This document shows, one piece after another, positions 45,701 to 64,000 of a DNA stretch of 64,000 nt. This stretch comes from Bugula neritina (lineage: Eukaryota; Bryozoa; Gymnolaemata; Cheilostomatida; Bugulidae), in assembly GCA_964035545.1 (NCBI GenBank), contig OZ037765.1, positions 35,291,504 to 35,355,503 on the forward strand. The letters run 5' to 3'. The notes below the pieces were generated by a model. That model ran no database searches. It was given only the letters and a program-made list of their open reading frames with translations, and was not told the origin of the DNA. Both the position numbers and the translations under genes were made by a program. Each line of letters opens with the position of its first letter. Position 1 is the stretch's first letter.

Positions 45701-47753
45701 ATAGAGCACCATCTCTCTGCACAATTATGCCGGAACTATGCTAAAGTTTTCTCAGATTAGGAAGTTATAATACACTAGCTGTTTGATAGTTTGAAACACT
45801 GTTCCTATTATATAGGCCAGTTTAACTGACTTAAAACTTTCTATGTGTCTGTTCCATTTTAATTTTATTGTTTAATCACAAAAACATTTCAACTATCCAA
45901 AGGTTTTACAAGACCAAACAAGTAGATCAAGTGTTTATATAATTAAGATTCAATGATTACTGACTGCAGGTGTTTCTAATGACAAAGAACAGAGGAAGAG
46001 CTCTGATAATCAACAACAGAGAATTTTCCAATTGCCAGGAAAGACTTGGCTCTGATGCTGACGTTAGAAATCTTGAAGAAATGTTAGAAACATTCAAATT
46101 TGCCACCAAGGTTTTTGAGGAAATCAGCGCTGAGGTAACAGGATATCTGTAAATTATAGAGACTAAATTGAGTGATGATTAAAATGTCGATGGTGAATTT
46201 TTCGAAGAGTAGGAGAAAAATCATAGGATGAATTATTTTTGCATATTTTTTACAAGTCAACAGTTTTATGTGACCCAATTCTAAGATGCATCAAGTTACA
46301 TAAATTCACTGCATACTTGAAATAATGGTGAACTTAAAGTTAACTGCAGTTCCAACTAGCAGAGAGAATTAAATATGTTTATAGGACATGTTGCATGTGA
46401 TAAAGAATGAGGTTGAAAACAGACATCATGCTGAGTCTGGAGTATTCTGGTTGGCTATTCTAAGTCATGGAACTGAGGCTAATCACATCTATGGCTCTGA
46501 TGGTGTTCTGGTTAACCTAAAGGATGTCTATGATCTTCTTTCACCAATAAACTTTCCTCTAATGGCTGAGAAGCCAAAGATAGTCGTGATTCAGGCCTGT
46601 AGTGGAAGTGAGTATCACATAATATCTATATAACTATTTGCCTCTATAGAACCTTATTACTACAATGAGCTCATCTGAAGACTTTTGGGTAAATCAGAAA
46701 AGTGTAACTATATTCAGTACTGTTCATCTCCAATACGTTTGCTAGATAGAGTAGATGGAGGCGGGAAAGGAATATTTCCAGCCAATCAGAATGATAATAC
46801 AGTTACTGACCAACATTTGGTAGTCAAAGCTGTCAGATCAGCAGCTGGAGAACCTTTGGGAGGAGACAGATTAGAGAAACTCAACTGTGACAATCTGTTA
46901 ATATTAAAGTCCAGCTTTGAATGTAAGTAAATAGCATATTCTTTCTCTAAACATGACAAAATTAGTTCTGCATATAACAATAAGCAAATAATTTATTTGT
47001 ACAGTTTTCTAAAAAAGAAATGAATCCAGACTCTACCAGATTCAGGGAATTTAGAAAATGAATAGAATATTTGAAAGTGGAAGAATCAAATAATATTATG
47101 ACTTTACAAAATATTGGCAGTCTCGAAATTACTTTGTCTTTTAGTCCCGCATTTAGTTCATAGCCAAATAATAGCTACATAACATTTTATGCTGAAAAGA
47201 CATTTTCCCTACATTTCCTAATATTATATTTTTAAGATTTGTGTTGCAGCATATGTGTCTAGACGTCACCCTGTTTATGGATCTCTAGCAATTAGATGTC
47301 TGGTCCAAACTATGTACAGGCACGCATGCCACAGACATGTCTATAAAATATTTAGGATTGTAAGTATATATATCAGAGAAAAACAGCATGTATTGGTATT
47401 TGCATATGTGAACATACATCCGATAAACTTAATTTAATTGCTTGGCTGTCACCAATTCTTATGTTTATCTGCAGGTACAGCACAGGGTGAGAGAGTTTTG
47501 CATTCAGAGAAACCTTGAGAATGGTCAGACAGTCATTGCTATAAATACTCTGACACACATGAGAAAACTCTACCTGTTTCCTGGATACAATGGCTTTACA
47601 AGGAACTCTGAACGATCAAGTAACATGAGACAACAAGTAGAGAGAGAAGTAGAATCAAGTAGCCTCAAGCAACCAGCAGAAAGAGAAGCAGAGGCAAGTA
47701 GCAACACACAACAGCTTGTAGAGAGAGGACCAGAAACAAAAGTTAAACAGTAA
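24715..47753 (+). CDS. LRR-Roc-COR-caspase fusion protein (gene model, 16 exons)
   Basis: Proposed exons: 24715-24762, 25214-25281 (both tentative), six LRR exons (30383-30523, 31503-31643, 39998-40138, 40545-40685, 41198-41338, 41576-41716), 42899-44820, 45095-45193, 45299-45510, 45970-46134, 46385-46607, 46746-46922, 47250-47359 and 47475-47753. All have AG acceptors and GT donors, and all phases agree, giving 1382 residues. The order is an N-terminal helix, about 12 leucine-rich repeats, Roc GTPase, COR dimerisation region, lysine-rich coiled coil, acidic linker, and caspase p20 and p10. Known families: LRR-Roc-COR (ROCO) proteins are GTP-regulated signalling scaffolds, and caspases are Asp-specific cysteine proteases of cell death. 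Inferred role: an intracellular sensor that activates its own caspase. The weak point is the donor GTGTGA at 45511. If it is not used, the Roc-COR protein stops at 45514-45516 and the caspase is separate. A Ty3/gypsy element occupies one intron. Confidence 0.55.
25214..25281 (+). CDS. Tentative second exon, amphipathic helix
   Basis: After a TTTTAG acceptor, 22 codons read EIKMKTQLTDAISLWLHAVY and on, then AG before a GTACTC donor (weak). The phase-2 end joins correctly to any of the LRR exons, which all begin with the third base of a codon. The segment would be a single amphipathic helix. The intron to the first LRR exon would be 5.1 kb. Confidence 0.33.
25474..25748 (+). repeat. Polypyrimidine (CTCTCCCACCCT)n tract
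   Basis: An almost pure C/T strand of about 275 bases with imperfect units such as CTCTCCCACCCTCC. Two overlapping open frames here only reflect the lack of stop codons in CT-rich sequence. The tract falls inside the predicted long intron. Confidence 0.9.
29107..29166. repeat. 30-bp tandem duplication
   Basis: Two exact adjacent copies of a 30-bp unit beginning ATTTATAATGATATAAAGCC. Confidence 0.95.
29682..29713. repeat. Perfect 32-bp palindrome
   Basis: Centred on GAGCTC (29695-29700) with arms TTTTTTCATGCAT and its inverse. It has no spacer. It may be a cruciform or a dimeric binding site; function unknown. Confidence 0.95.
30383..30523 (+). CDS. LRR exon 1 of 6
   Basis: A 141-nt exon with acceptor TTTACTATAG and donor GTTAGTA. 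It encodes 47 residues holding two leucine-rich repeats: MSNLKNLDTLYMSKNNFSEG, then SMTSLRKLDISHCNLPTLPE. Both ends are phase 2, so the exon can be added or dropped without changing frame. It shares upstream intron sequence with the other LRR exons and downstream intron sequence with exons 2 and 6. Confidence 0.75.
31182..31344. repeat. Long intronic palindrome (~80-bp arms)
   Basis: Arms meet at CTGCAG (31259-31264). The inner ~50 bases per side are exactly complementary and the outer parts nearly so (TTGTATTCAGCTTGG against CCAAGCTGAATACAAA). The paralogous intron at 39780-39860 has only one arm. Confidence 0.92.
31503..31643 (+). CDS. LRR exon 2 of 6
   Basis: A 141-nt symmetric phase-2 exon encoding MSNLENLETLDMSWNNFSEG and SMKPLSLLLMSHCNLLTLPE. 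It is the most diverged in its second repeat (KPLSLLLMS in place of TSLRKLDIS). Acceptor TTTACTGTAG, donor GTTAGTA. The Ty3/gypsy element lies in the intron that follows. Confidence 0.72.
31925..32229 (+). repeat. 5' LTR
   Basis: Starts TGTGGTGGTTCGTGGAAC, ends AATCATAACA, 305 bp. It contains AATAAATAGA near its end (about 32180), a plausible polyadenylation signal in R. Confidence 0.95.
32231..32246 (+). promoter_or_regulatory. Primer binding site candidate
   Basis: TGGTGGCAGCGCTGGG lies one base after the 5' LTR. Its complement would end in CCA, as a tRNA 3' end does. I do not assign the tRNA. Confidence 0.7.
32261..33046 (+). CDS. gag: Gag (capsid-type) protein of the Ty3/gypsy element
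   Basis: A 261-residue frame with an ATG (ACCAAGATGG-like context) just after the primer site. The central region (about residues 45-180) has the helical, Trp/Arg-rich composition of retrotransposon capsids (LKAPTFTGEEEVEQFIQEF, then RLRRDPRTPLREHA). It forms the structural particle that packages the RNA. The frame stops at 33044-33046, right after an A8 run (33031-33038). The zinc knuckle follows in the -1 frame, so either ribosomes slip on the A run or a base has been lost. Confidence 0.9.
   Translation: METENAGTQPPAIEGERRDNAVETMPVNHVVEERRVPRELAEDRYRLKAPTFTGEEEVEQFIQEFSDVMDVAQWPPRVALLKLRMALMDKAKPYGLGVDIDNIFASLQARFGLSATDARARLQRLRRDPRTPLREHAAAVMKLAQIAYSDLPPVNRERYTLVAFIASVDDLGLHHQFLARGVTTVEDALTEGEAYLLANQMHKSRGSSRQVEIDRADTAAGQGEETPAAAAVSQLAMASKVTQLTDMLAKLIATLTPKKTQ
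33047..33213 (+). CDS. Nucleocapsid zinc knuckle segment
   Basis: In the -1 frame relative to gag, residues CWECGNQGHFRRYC (33106-33147) form a C-x2-C-x4-H-x4-C knuckle, the RNA-binding motif at the end of Gag. The frame runs from the A8 run to a TGA at 33211-33213. The protease frame is again one base back. Confidence 0.85.
33105..34001 (+). CDS. pol: Protease region of pol
   Basis: An open frame of 298 codons. The real coding part probably begins near 33200 after the knuckle frame. A proline/arginine-rich linker leads to a retropepsin domain with FLIDSGSTTNLLSR (active-site Asp-Ser-Gly at residue 162) and the later hydrophobic flap and ILGMPIL motif (about residue 225). This aspartic protease cleaves the Gag-Pol polyprotein. 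It stops at 33999-34001 in a G4 run, and pol resumes in the -1 frame. Confidence 0.88.
   Translation: MLGVRKSRAFPPILSLPKSGVKLPQPADVPTSCGPMMKLPGKKKRRSPRRVPRTGNQQWQQPRRTSKGLRPAAAFSMPLHNRFTGLRVQESGWEPTKVAGDLTSAPPRPTYHRPKRPPSRPKAREVLPARVGPEERVQVQPHGNSYFLPGKLEGKAVTFLIDSGSTTNLLSRQLFDTLSARVRGEMESYEGEYGTLADGSCHPFYGIIELTGRVRDQTIQETFIVSQLKEDAILGMPILKRHGCHIDFNKSAMMMFGRELACVDKFGRPLVGGVQVVRNRIIPGRSRATIHCGSLDSG
34001..36016 (+). CDS. pol: Reverse transcriptase-RNase H region of pol
   Basis: From 34001 the frame is open except for a TAG at 34112-34114. After 34124 it runs 630 codons. The RT domain has FCVDYRKLNSVT, LDLLSGYWQVPL and the catalytic YLDD at about residues 247-250. RNase H follows with ILDTDASDQNIGAVL (about 393), a central Glu (TRKELLAV) and a late TDHASL. 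It copies the RNA into DNA and removes the RNA strand. The frame is lost near 35950, and the integrase N-terminus lies in another frame. Confidence 0.93.
36017..37134 (+). CDS. pol: Integrase region of pol
   Basis: The frame comes from the -1 position before 36016. The H-H-C-C zinc domain (HKQAHAGVKR, then CEICQASKH) is crossed by a TGA at 36151-36153. The catalytic core has Asp (VAVDLVGPMP), Asp (HSDQGAQF) and Glu (GVVERNNRML) at residues 44, 104 and 140 counted from 36175, a DD35E spacing. It ends with a GPY/F-like segment (KPKFVGPYVV). It inserts the cDNA into the genome. The stop at 37132-37134 follows a C7 run, and a proline-rich tail continues in another frame. Confidence 0.93.
37135..37500 (+). 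CDS. Pol C-terminal tail, frame-broken
   Basis: After the C7 run at 37121-37127 a second frame continues the protein with basic RRQTTTRGRRRHGP, then an acidic proline-rich tail (37191-37433), then, after another shift, RQPPAYLKDFICDC (about 37452-37494). Gypsy integrases commonly have such tails, often ending in a PPxYLKDY/F-like motif. It has no enzymatic domain. Confidence 0.6.
38030..38818 (+). CDS. Extra 3' ORF with tandem zinc fingers (accessory protein)
   Basis: An open frame running 37997-38818 without an ATG at its start. A good splice acceptor (AACTTTTTCAG, ending at 38030) lies just inside it, so it may be expressed from a spliced subgenomic RNA. It carries a C2H2 finger (C70, C73, H86, H90 counted from 37997; CQICGEDC to LHVNAH), then a second C-x-C-x12-H-x4-C set (FCPCGYND to HRATGC), an arginine/serine/proline stretch (RRTRSPSPPLRRRRTPSPDP) and a C-terminal coiled region. 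There is no signal peptide or membrane span, so it does not look like an envelope protein. The zinc fingers and RS-like stretch suggest nucleic-acid binding. The role in the element is unknown. Confidence 0.7.
   Translation, partial: DYTRPATTRVRDRTLPAPHPEEYASGDRPEPLRRRWRWVSPQTEEEIETAWGSRGRTRCQICGEDCASHRSLKLHVNAHLLLTFCPCGYNDVYLYPVTRHRATGCFPGENYVVDAKLYPEFLTLIRPLVKKAMLLAVLSSGFQRVLDNARQQSPLVSDRPQITYTPEEITYTEEGEISPTPTKRRTRSPSPPLRRRRTPSPDPVRLATAEERLLRLQEEFTQLAPDLLNTTTGLFQLKGSVCRMKRKLRTCQAKHRRAQQGL
39094..39107 (+). promoter_or_regulatory. Polypurine tract
   Basis: CTGGTGGGGGCGG lies directly before the 3' LTR, the usual site for plus-strand priming. Confidence 0.7.
39108..39412 (+). repeat. 3' LTR
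   Basis: 305 bp. By eye it differs from the 5' LTR at three positions (GTAGGATCG for GTAGGGTCG, GTATCGTT for GTATTGTT, CTCTGGATAG for CTCTAGATAG). It is followed by the ATAT duplication. Confidence 0.95.
39998..40138 (+). CDS. LRR exon 3 of 6
   Basis: A 141-nt phase-2 symmetric exon (MSNLKNLETLDVSENNFSKG, then SMTSLRELNITECELPTLRE). The proline of the usual LPE end is Arg here. Its downstream intron matches that of LRR exons 4 and 5 in part. Confidence 0.75.
40545..40685 (+). CDS. LRR exon 4 of 6
   Basis: A 141-nt phase-2 symmetric exon (MSNLKNLETLYMSVNNFNEG, then SMTSLRKLDIRNCKLPTLPE). Acceptor TTTACTATAG, donor GTTAGTG. Confidence 0.75.
41198..41338 (+). CDS. LRR exon 5 of 6
   Basis: A 141-nt phase-2 symmetric exon (MSNLKNLETLDMSKNNFSKG, then SMTSLRELNISHCNLPTLPD). 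Its first base is A, where the others have C, so the junction residue becomes Arg instead of Ser. Confidence 0.75.
41576..41716 (+). CDS. LRR exon 6 of 6
   Basis: A 141-nt phase-2 symmetric exon (MSNLKNLKTLDMSGNNFSEG, then SMASLRELNIETCELPTLPE). The flanking intron after it is the same type as after LRR exons 1 and 2. Confidence 0.75.
42015..42072 (+). pseudogene. Truncated LRR exon
   Basis: A seventh copy with an intact acceptor (TTTACTACAG) and the first 19 codons (MSNLKNLDTLNMSGNNFSE). Then the sequence breaks into GATGCAGGATGTAGGATGTAG with stops, and no donor follows. It is a dead exon. Confidence 0.8.
42899..44820 (+). CDS. Last LRR, Roc GTPase and COR domains (single long exon)
   Basis: Acceptor TTAATTGCAG at 42898; donor GTAAGT at 44821; about 640 codons. 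A final LRR (LKYLENLEDLYIQNNNFTTI) leads into the Roc domain. Its P-loop is GNTMAGKTS (43137-43163), switch II is LIDLGGQPVYH (Asp at 43299), and the base-recognition motif is FTHKDK (about 43503-43520). The COR region follows, with LIYMHDCGKVLWY (43899-43937) and PFYSPDYLENTL (44287-44322). No kinase follows, so this is not an LRRK. Roc binds and hydrolyses GTP, and COR mediates dimerisation in known ROCO proteins. The frame is continuous, without lesions. Confidence 0.93.
45095..45510 (+). CDS. Coiled-coil and acidic linker exons
   Basis: Exon 45095-45193 (acceptor TTTAATTGTAG, donor GTATAC) encodes a Lys-rich helix, KLKELKAMLKKLKMQQKHW. Exon 45299-45510 (acceptor GTTACAG) encodes TLTISIAPLLRP, an acidic run SDLSDDDDYMEPADD, and RRLFYNTDK. 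Phases join on both sides. Unspliced, the frame reaches TGA at 45514-45516. Using the GT at 45511 gives a phase-0 join to the caspase exon. The acidic, Asp-rich linker offers possible self-cleavage sites. Confidence 0.6.
45970..47753 (+). CDS. Caspase (peptidase C14) domain, five exons
   Basis: Exons 45970-46134, 46385-46607, 46746-46922, 47250-47359 and 47475-47753 have consistent phases 0, 1, 1, 0. The p20 part has KNRGRALIINNREF, the catalytic histidine in LAILSHGTE, YGSDGVLVNLKDVY, and the catalytic cysteine in VVIQACSGNRVDGG (canonical QACxG). The p10 part has SYVSRRHPVYGSLAIR (YVSWR in most caspases, the Arg lines the S1 pocket) and MRKLYLFPG near the end. It is complete and probably active: an Asp-specific cysteine endoprotease of the cytosol. 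Asp residues in NQNDNTVTD are candidates for the p20/p10 cut. A Gln/Glu/Ser-rich tail of about 50 residues follows. There is no prodomain of its own, which fits fusion to the upstream Roc-COR exons. Confidence 0.92.
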
Positions 47754-48307
47754 TCCAGAAAAGAGTGGGGATAGCAAGTGAGCAAGCAAAATACAAAAGG
47801 TTTGAGTGATGCTAAGTTTCACAGATTAAATTACATGCTTCAGTTAACTTCTTTACCCATGCAAGAATTTTGAGTGGTTACATACAATATTATTGTTATT
47901 GTTTCTTCTACTCTTTAAAGGTTAATTGAAATATTAGTCAACCTGATTTTTTATTTCTCAAATTACGTGTAATGTATTATGCGTATGTATTATTTAAATA
48001 TTGTAATATTTTAATTTGAGCAACTCAAATTGGCGTTAATTTGGGATTTTACTTGACACAATCTGATCACATGGTTTGATGTCACTGTTAACTGAAGAAT
48101 AGAAGATGCTTGTTACACACCGTTATATAATGCTAAGCTTATACATACATCACTAGCAAATGTAATAATTTAACCGTTATAGTTTACCAAGACTTTATGC
48201 TATGTAATGACAATATTTATCATTCTTTGAGCTAATAATATAATATTATTATGTGTGTAGTTCATCAACCTTAGTTTTTGCACTAATTCAAATGCACTTG
48301 TGATTAC

Positions 48308-48323
48308 AATAAAGGCAAATAAA
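48308..48323 (+). terminator. Candidate polyadenylation signals
   Basis: AATAAA at 48308-48313 and again at 48318-48323, about 550 bases after the caspase stop. These are the nearest plausible signals downstream of it. Confidence 0.4.
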
Positions 48324-48569
48324 AATTATTATTAGTATGAAGAGTTTTCTAATTTTTAGTTGGTTGATCCCTACATGCAGCATAGATAAAATGGAAATTA
48401 TGCCATGACAAAATAATAACCTAAATATTAAAAAAATAGTGAAGCACCAATATATTTTAATAAAACGTAATTTATGAAGTTGTGACAATATATAAAATGA
48501 TCAATTTCTTGTGATGTGATTGGGCCATGGCATTCAATTATTGGAAACAGCTCCATGCATTCAAATAAA

Positions 48570-48725
48570 GGTGAGTGTGCGGTGTGTGTGTGTTCGTGGT
48601 GTGTGTGTGTGCGTGTGTGTGTGTGTGTGTGTGGTGTGTGTGTGGTGTGTGTGTGTGTGCGTGTGTATGCGTGGTGTGTGTATGTGTGTCTGTGTGTGTG
48701 TGCGTGTGTGTTGTGTATGTGCGTG

Positions 48726-48763
<38 letters not shown>

Positions 48764-49018
48764 TGCGTGTTTGTGCGTGTGTGTGTGTGTGTGTACGTGT
48801 GTGTGCGTGGTGTGTGTGTGTGTGTGCGTGTGTGTGTGTGTGTGCGTGTGTGTGTGCGTGTATGTGTGTGTGCGTAGTGTGTGTGTGGTGTGTGTGTGTG
48901 GTGTGCGCGTGTGTGTGTGTACGTGTGTGTGTATGTGGGTGTGTGTGTGTGTGTGTGGGTGTGCGTGTGTGTGTGCGTGTGTGTGTGCGTGCGTGCGTGC
49001 GTGCATGCGTGCGTGCGT

Positions 49019-49051
<33 letters not shown>

Positions 49052-49095
49052 CGTAGTGTGTGTGTGGTGTGTGTGTGGGTGCGTAGTGTGCGTGA
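48570..49095. repeat. Long (TG)n/(TGCG)n microsatellite
   Basis: About 525 bp of alternating purine-pyrimidine TG with scattered CG, GG and TA steps and a (TGCG)n part at 48986-49030. Open frames here (Cys-Val or His-Thr repeats) are artefacts. Such DNA can adopt Z-form. Confidence 0.97.
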
Positions 49096-49937
49096 ATTTG
49101 AAGACGATGATCACTTCATGAGGTTGAGAGTGTTATATATATTACTAGTTGCTGCAGTTCCTCTAAGTAGAATTGGATGTTCGCTGAGCTAGTGTTGAAA
49201 ATGGATACTATGGTAAACAGGTAAAGTGAAACTACCAGGATAAAGGAGCATTAAGGCTTCAGCATTTTTTCACCTTTTATACACTATGAGAGTGAAACTT
49301 TAATAGAGAATCTTTTTTATTAAAAACGATTTTTATGCTCATAATGGCTTTCAACATCTGTTCACTCTTGCAGTTTGTATTAAATGGAATTATTAATATA
49401 ATTATGTTAAACACTGACAGTTATCTGCTCTGCTCTGGGAATGTAATACAAGATAAGATAACTTCTCTTTGACTGTTGAAATTTCCAAAATCTTTTAACC
49501 AAGTATACAGCTGTAGTAAACGTTGCTTAGAGTTTTCATTATGTTTATTTTTTGACTTAAAGAACTCTTTGGTGTTATATTGAGGGACAATCGGTTACCC
49601 CTGTTGCTGTGTATTGCTGGTTTAATACAAAGAACCAAGACTACAATCCTGTAGCTATTTGCAGACAAGCTGCTACCTATAACAGTATATGCTTCTGTCA
49701 TTATGGATACAATAAAGGTGACATGTTTCACTGAGCTGATTCTAGGTATGATCTAAACACACAAACAACTATTTCCAATAATACTGAGATACATGTTCTG
49801 TAGAACAATATATAATGCAGGATTTTGTCTCTTCTCACAAAGTGCTTAGCTTAGTTTGTTTTGTGTTTTAATGCAGCTTCAGAATGTGAGTTGTATGTTT
49901 ATCAGCAGAGATTTATATGTTAATATCTTAGTTGTTA

Positions 49938-50238
49938 TAGTGTAAGTATACAGTGTAAGCATCTAGTGTAAGTATACAGTGTAAGTATCTAGTGTTAGTA
50001 TATAGTGTAAGTATACAGTGTATATAGTGTAAGTATAGAGTGTAAGTATATAGTGTAAGTATAAAGTGTAAGTATATAGTGTAAGTATACTGTGTAAGTA
50101 TAGAGTGTAAGTATATAGTGTAAGTAAGACTGTAAGTATACTGTGTAGGTATAATATAGTGTAAGTGAGACTGTAAGTACAGAGTGTAAGTATATAGTGT
50201 AAGTCAAAGTGTGAGTCAGATTGTAAGTGTATATAGTG
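49938..50238. repeat. AGTGTAAGTATAT minisatellite
   Basis: About 300 bp of 12-13-bp units such as AGTGTAAGTATAC and AGTGTAAGTATAT, imperfect. Confidence 0.9.
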
Positions 50239-50587
50239 TGGATTCAGAGCATAATTCCAGTGCTCTGCCAACACCACTGAATATTCATACTGGTTGAGAG
50301 AATGCTGTTCACTATAGAGTAGGATATTTACTGTAAGACACGCTCATTATTCATTATCTAATAGTTATATTATACAGACTTTTACTGTTTATTCCCAGCC
50401 TCCATCTTATCACCTACTACTACACTCAGTTTACTCTCAGTTTAACTGAATTTATCTCCACAGTAACTGGTTAACAATAATTATTCTTATCTAATCATGT
50501 GATTAGCTGTATCAGAGAGCTACATTGTCTCTGTACTAAAGAATAGGGAACCACAATACCAAATGTTGATCAGTTGTTTATCTACAG

Positions 50588-51508
50588 TGTGTTATAGTAT
50601 TGTAATAGATACGTACAGTGTGTTACAGTATTGTAATATATACGTATAGTGTGTTACAGTATTGTAATATATACGTATAGTGTGTTACAGTATTGTAATA
50701 TATATGTATAGTGTGTTACAGTATTGTAATAGATATGTATAGTGTGTTACAGTATTGTAATATATACGTATAATGTGTTACAATATTGTAATATATATGT
50801 ATAGTGTGTTACAGTATTGTAATATATATGTATAGTGTGTTACAGTATTGTAATATATACGTGTAGTGTGTTACAGTATTGTAATAGATATGTATAGTGT
50901 GTTACAGTATTGTAATATATACGTATAGTGTGTTACCGTATTGTAATATATACGTATGGTGTGTTACAGTATTGTGATATATATGTATAGTGTGTTACAG
51001 TATTGTAATATATACGTATAGTGTGTTACAGTATTGTAATATATACGTATAGTGTGTTTCAGTATTGTAATATATATGTATAGTGTGTTACAGTATTGTA
51101 ATATATACGTATAGTGTGTTACAGTATTGTAATATATACGTATATAGTGTGTTACAGTATTGTAATAGATATGTATAGTGTATTACAGTATTGTAATATA
51201 TATGTATGGTGTGTTACAGTATTGTAATATATACATATAGTGTGTTACAGTATTGTAATAGATACGTATAGTGTGTTGCAGTATTGTAATATATACGTAT
51301 AGTGTGTTACAGTATTGTAATAGATACGTATAGTGTGTTACAGTATTGTAATATATACGTATAGTGTGTTACAGTACATTGTAATATATATGTATAGTGT
51401 GTTACAGTATTGTAATATATACGTATAGTGTGTTGCAGTATTGTAATATATACGTAAAGTGTGTTACAGTATTGTAATAGATACGTATAGTGTGTTAAAG
51501 TATTGTAA
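50588..51508. repeat. 31-bp minisatellite, about 30 copies
   Basis: A regular 31-bp unit that starts TGTGTTACAGTATTGTAATA and ends TATACGTATAG. Variants are mainly A or G at one TATA/GATA position and C or T in ACGT. Unit length is almost constant. The array sits about 1 kb before the MAM gene start. Confidence 0.95.
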
Positions 51509-52526
51509 AATGAACACTTCGTATTTTTCATGATTTTTATCACTTAATTATTTTCCATGATGAGGAGTTAATATAGATATTGAATTGCCATGAAACCGGT
51601 TTACTCTTTTAAAATAAGGAACCAGTTAAACTATGACTATAATAATCTAGATATATAGACAGTATACTATGAGTATAGTATAGATATATAGACAGTATAC
51701 TATGAGTATAGTCTAGATATATAGACAGTACAAATATTTTGGCTATATCACAAAAGATATTTTTTCAGACTATGATAAATTCCCAGCATATTCTGCTATT
51801 CACTCTCATTCATTCAGTCTGTGATGATAAATACGCATCTCTATTGAAACACAACAAGTAATGTAAAATAATTATAGTATTTTTGTAATGTATATTTTCT
51901 TATTATAGCCTGTATATATAATCATATTAGTGTGGGAATTCCTGACTGAGTTGTGTGTATCAATATGGGGAGGCCAGGCTTCACCCTTCCCTCTCCTCAA
52001 GTATCTATTTACTGTTATAAGAAGGCAGATTCAAATCCCTAATACAGCAAAAGTTTGAAAGTGAAATTAGTAGAAATAGTGACAAAGCAATTCATTATAT
52101 TAGACGTGTGTGCATGAGTGAGTTTCAACACCCCTCCCCTATAGTATAACAGGTTGTATAGGATCTTTAGCCTATATATTATGGATATAAGGCTATATTT
52201 CTGTTCAGTTCTCCTGCTATATGACAGTACAGTGTGTGAGGTATACAGTACTCTAACCTATACTGGGTATAATTAAACAAATCAAGGGGAGATAACACAC
52301 CCATAGCCTAATTACATAGACTAGTGTGCAGGCTCTATTTACAGGGTATTGTCTATAGTTCAACTCTATACTTTCACTATTATAATAGATAAGCCAATGT
52401 GTCAAAAGATAACATTCACTAAAATCAACAATAAAACAAATGTCTATTGTGTAATTTTCACATAAATTGTAATTATATAATTTCTGTAGTCATTTAGCCA
52501 GCTGACTTAGTTACTGAAACATCACA

Positions 52527-63764
<11,238 letters not shown>

Positions 63765-64000
63765 GTCAGTAGAATGTCAAGGTCGTTAGAACTTTAATGA
63801 AATCAGTTTTGTGATCGCGTGATTACCATTATGAGATGTCAGTGTACCAATCACTTGTGGTTCCAGCCAATCAGAGCACAAATATCAGTAAATCACAATT
63901 TACATATCCCCACTGTGTACAGCTGAGAGCCTATTGTGGTGTATGTGTCAGCTAGTCACAGTGTATGTGTCAGCTAGTCACAGTGTATGTGTCAGCTAGT

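Larger units (their letters stand above)
47754..52526. other. Intergenic stretch with satellites
   Basis: No exon is recognised between the caspase stop and the MAM gene start. It holds the TG array, two minisatellites and a short 30-odd-bp triplicate near 51640-51730 (AGATATATAGACAGTATAC), each noted below or here. Confidence 0.6.

Noticed and set aside
48428-49192. 228-codon His-Thr frame and Cys-Val frames
   Set aside because: Artefacts of the (TG)n/(CA)n microsatellite on both strands.
50588-51508. CRISPR-like array
   Set aside because: Direct 31-bp tandem units without unique spacers in a eukaryotic context; it is a minisatellite.

Overview
The window looks like nuclear DNA of an AT-rich invertebrate metazoan. 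The evidence is GT-AG introns, multi-exon MAM-domain, caspase and LRR-Roc-COR genes, many DNA transposons, LINEs and a Ty3/gypsy element. A sponge-like (non-bilaterian) animal is my best guess. This is inference from gene content; no rRNA or mitochondrial marker is present. There are no prokaryotic operons, CRISPR arrays, tRNA or rRNA genes.

Layout. (1) 1-6.4 kb is AT-rich, with pieces of a possible minus-strand gene (3497-5479) that carries a foldback MITE in an intron. (2) 6.47-17.49 kb is one decayed LINE. It is split inside its reverse-transcriptase ORF by an 8.13-kb element with perfect 20-bp terminal inverted repeats and a TA target duplication (8126-16257). That element holds further nested material: a 22-bp minisatellite, tRNA-like SINE heads, a 3.66-kb inverted-repeat element, a MITE, fragments of another LINE, and a small possible two-exon gene. 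(3) 17.5-24.7 kb is almost free of ORFs. It contains a third MITE copy, strange cryptically simple DNA, and a non-autonomous hAT-like foldback element with an exact 8-bp target duplication (19858-21641). (4) 24.7-47.75 kb holds what I read as one large plus-strand gene. It has possible first exons at 24.7 and 25.2 kb, six intact 141-nt leucine-rich-repeat exons, a long Roc-COR GTPase exon, a coiled-coil/acidic linker, and a complete caspase domain. A nearly intact 7.5-kb Ty3/gypsy retrotransposon (31925-39412) sits in one of its introns. (5) 47.75-52.5 kb is intergenic and filled with satellites. (6) 52527 to the window end is a secreted multi-MAM-domain protein gene: signal peptide, four complete MAM domains, a fifth begun, and the 3' end off the window. 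Its introns carry tandem repeats, a CR1/L2-like LINE fragment and a decayed Tc1 element.

Main point. The reading frame and splice phases connect LRR, Roc-COR and caspase into one 1382-residue open model. The apparent stop before the caspase lies inside a possible GT donor, and the residues on both sides of that junction match the start of an initiator-type caspase p20. If transcripts confirm it, this is a Roc-GTPase-gated caspase: a sensor, switch and protease in one polypeptide. I do not recognise this as a described architecture. All gene models are read by eye, without alignment or transcript support.
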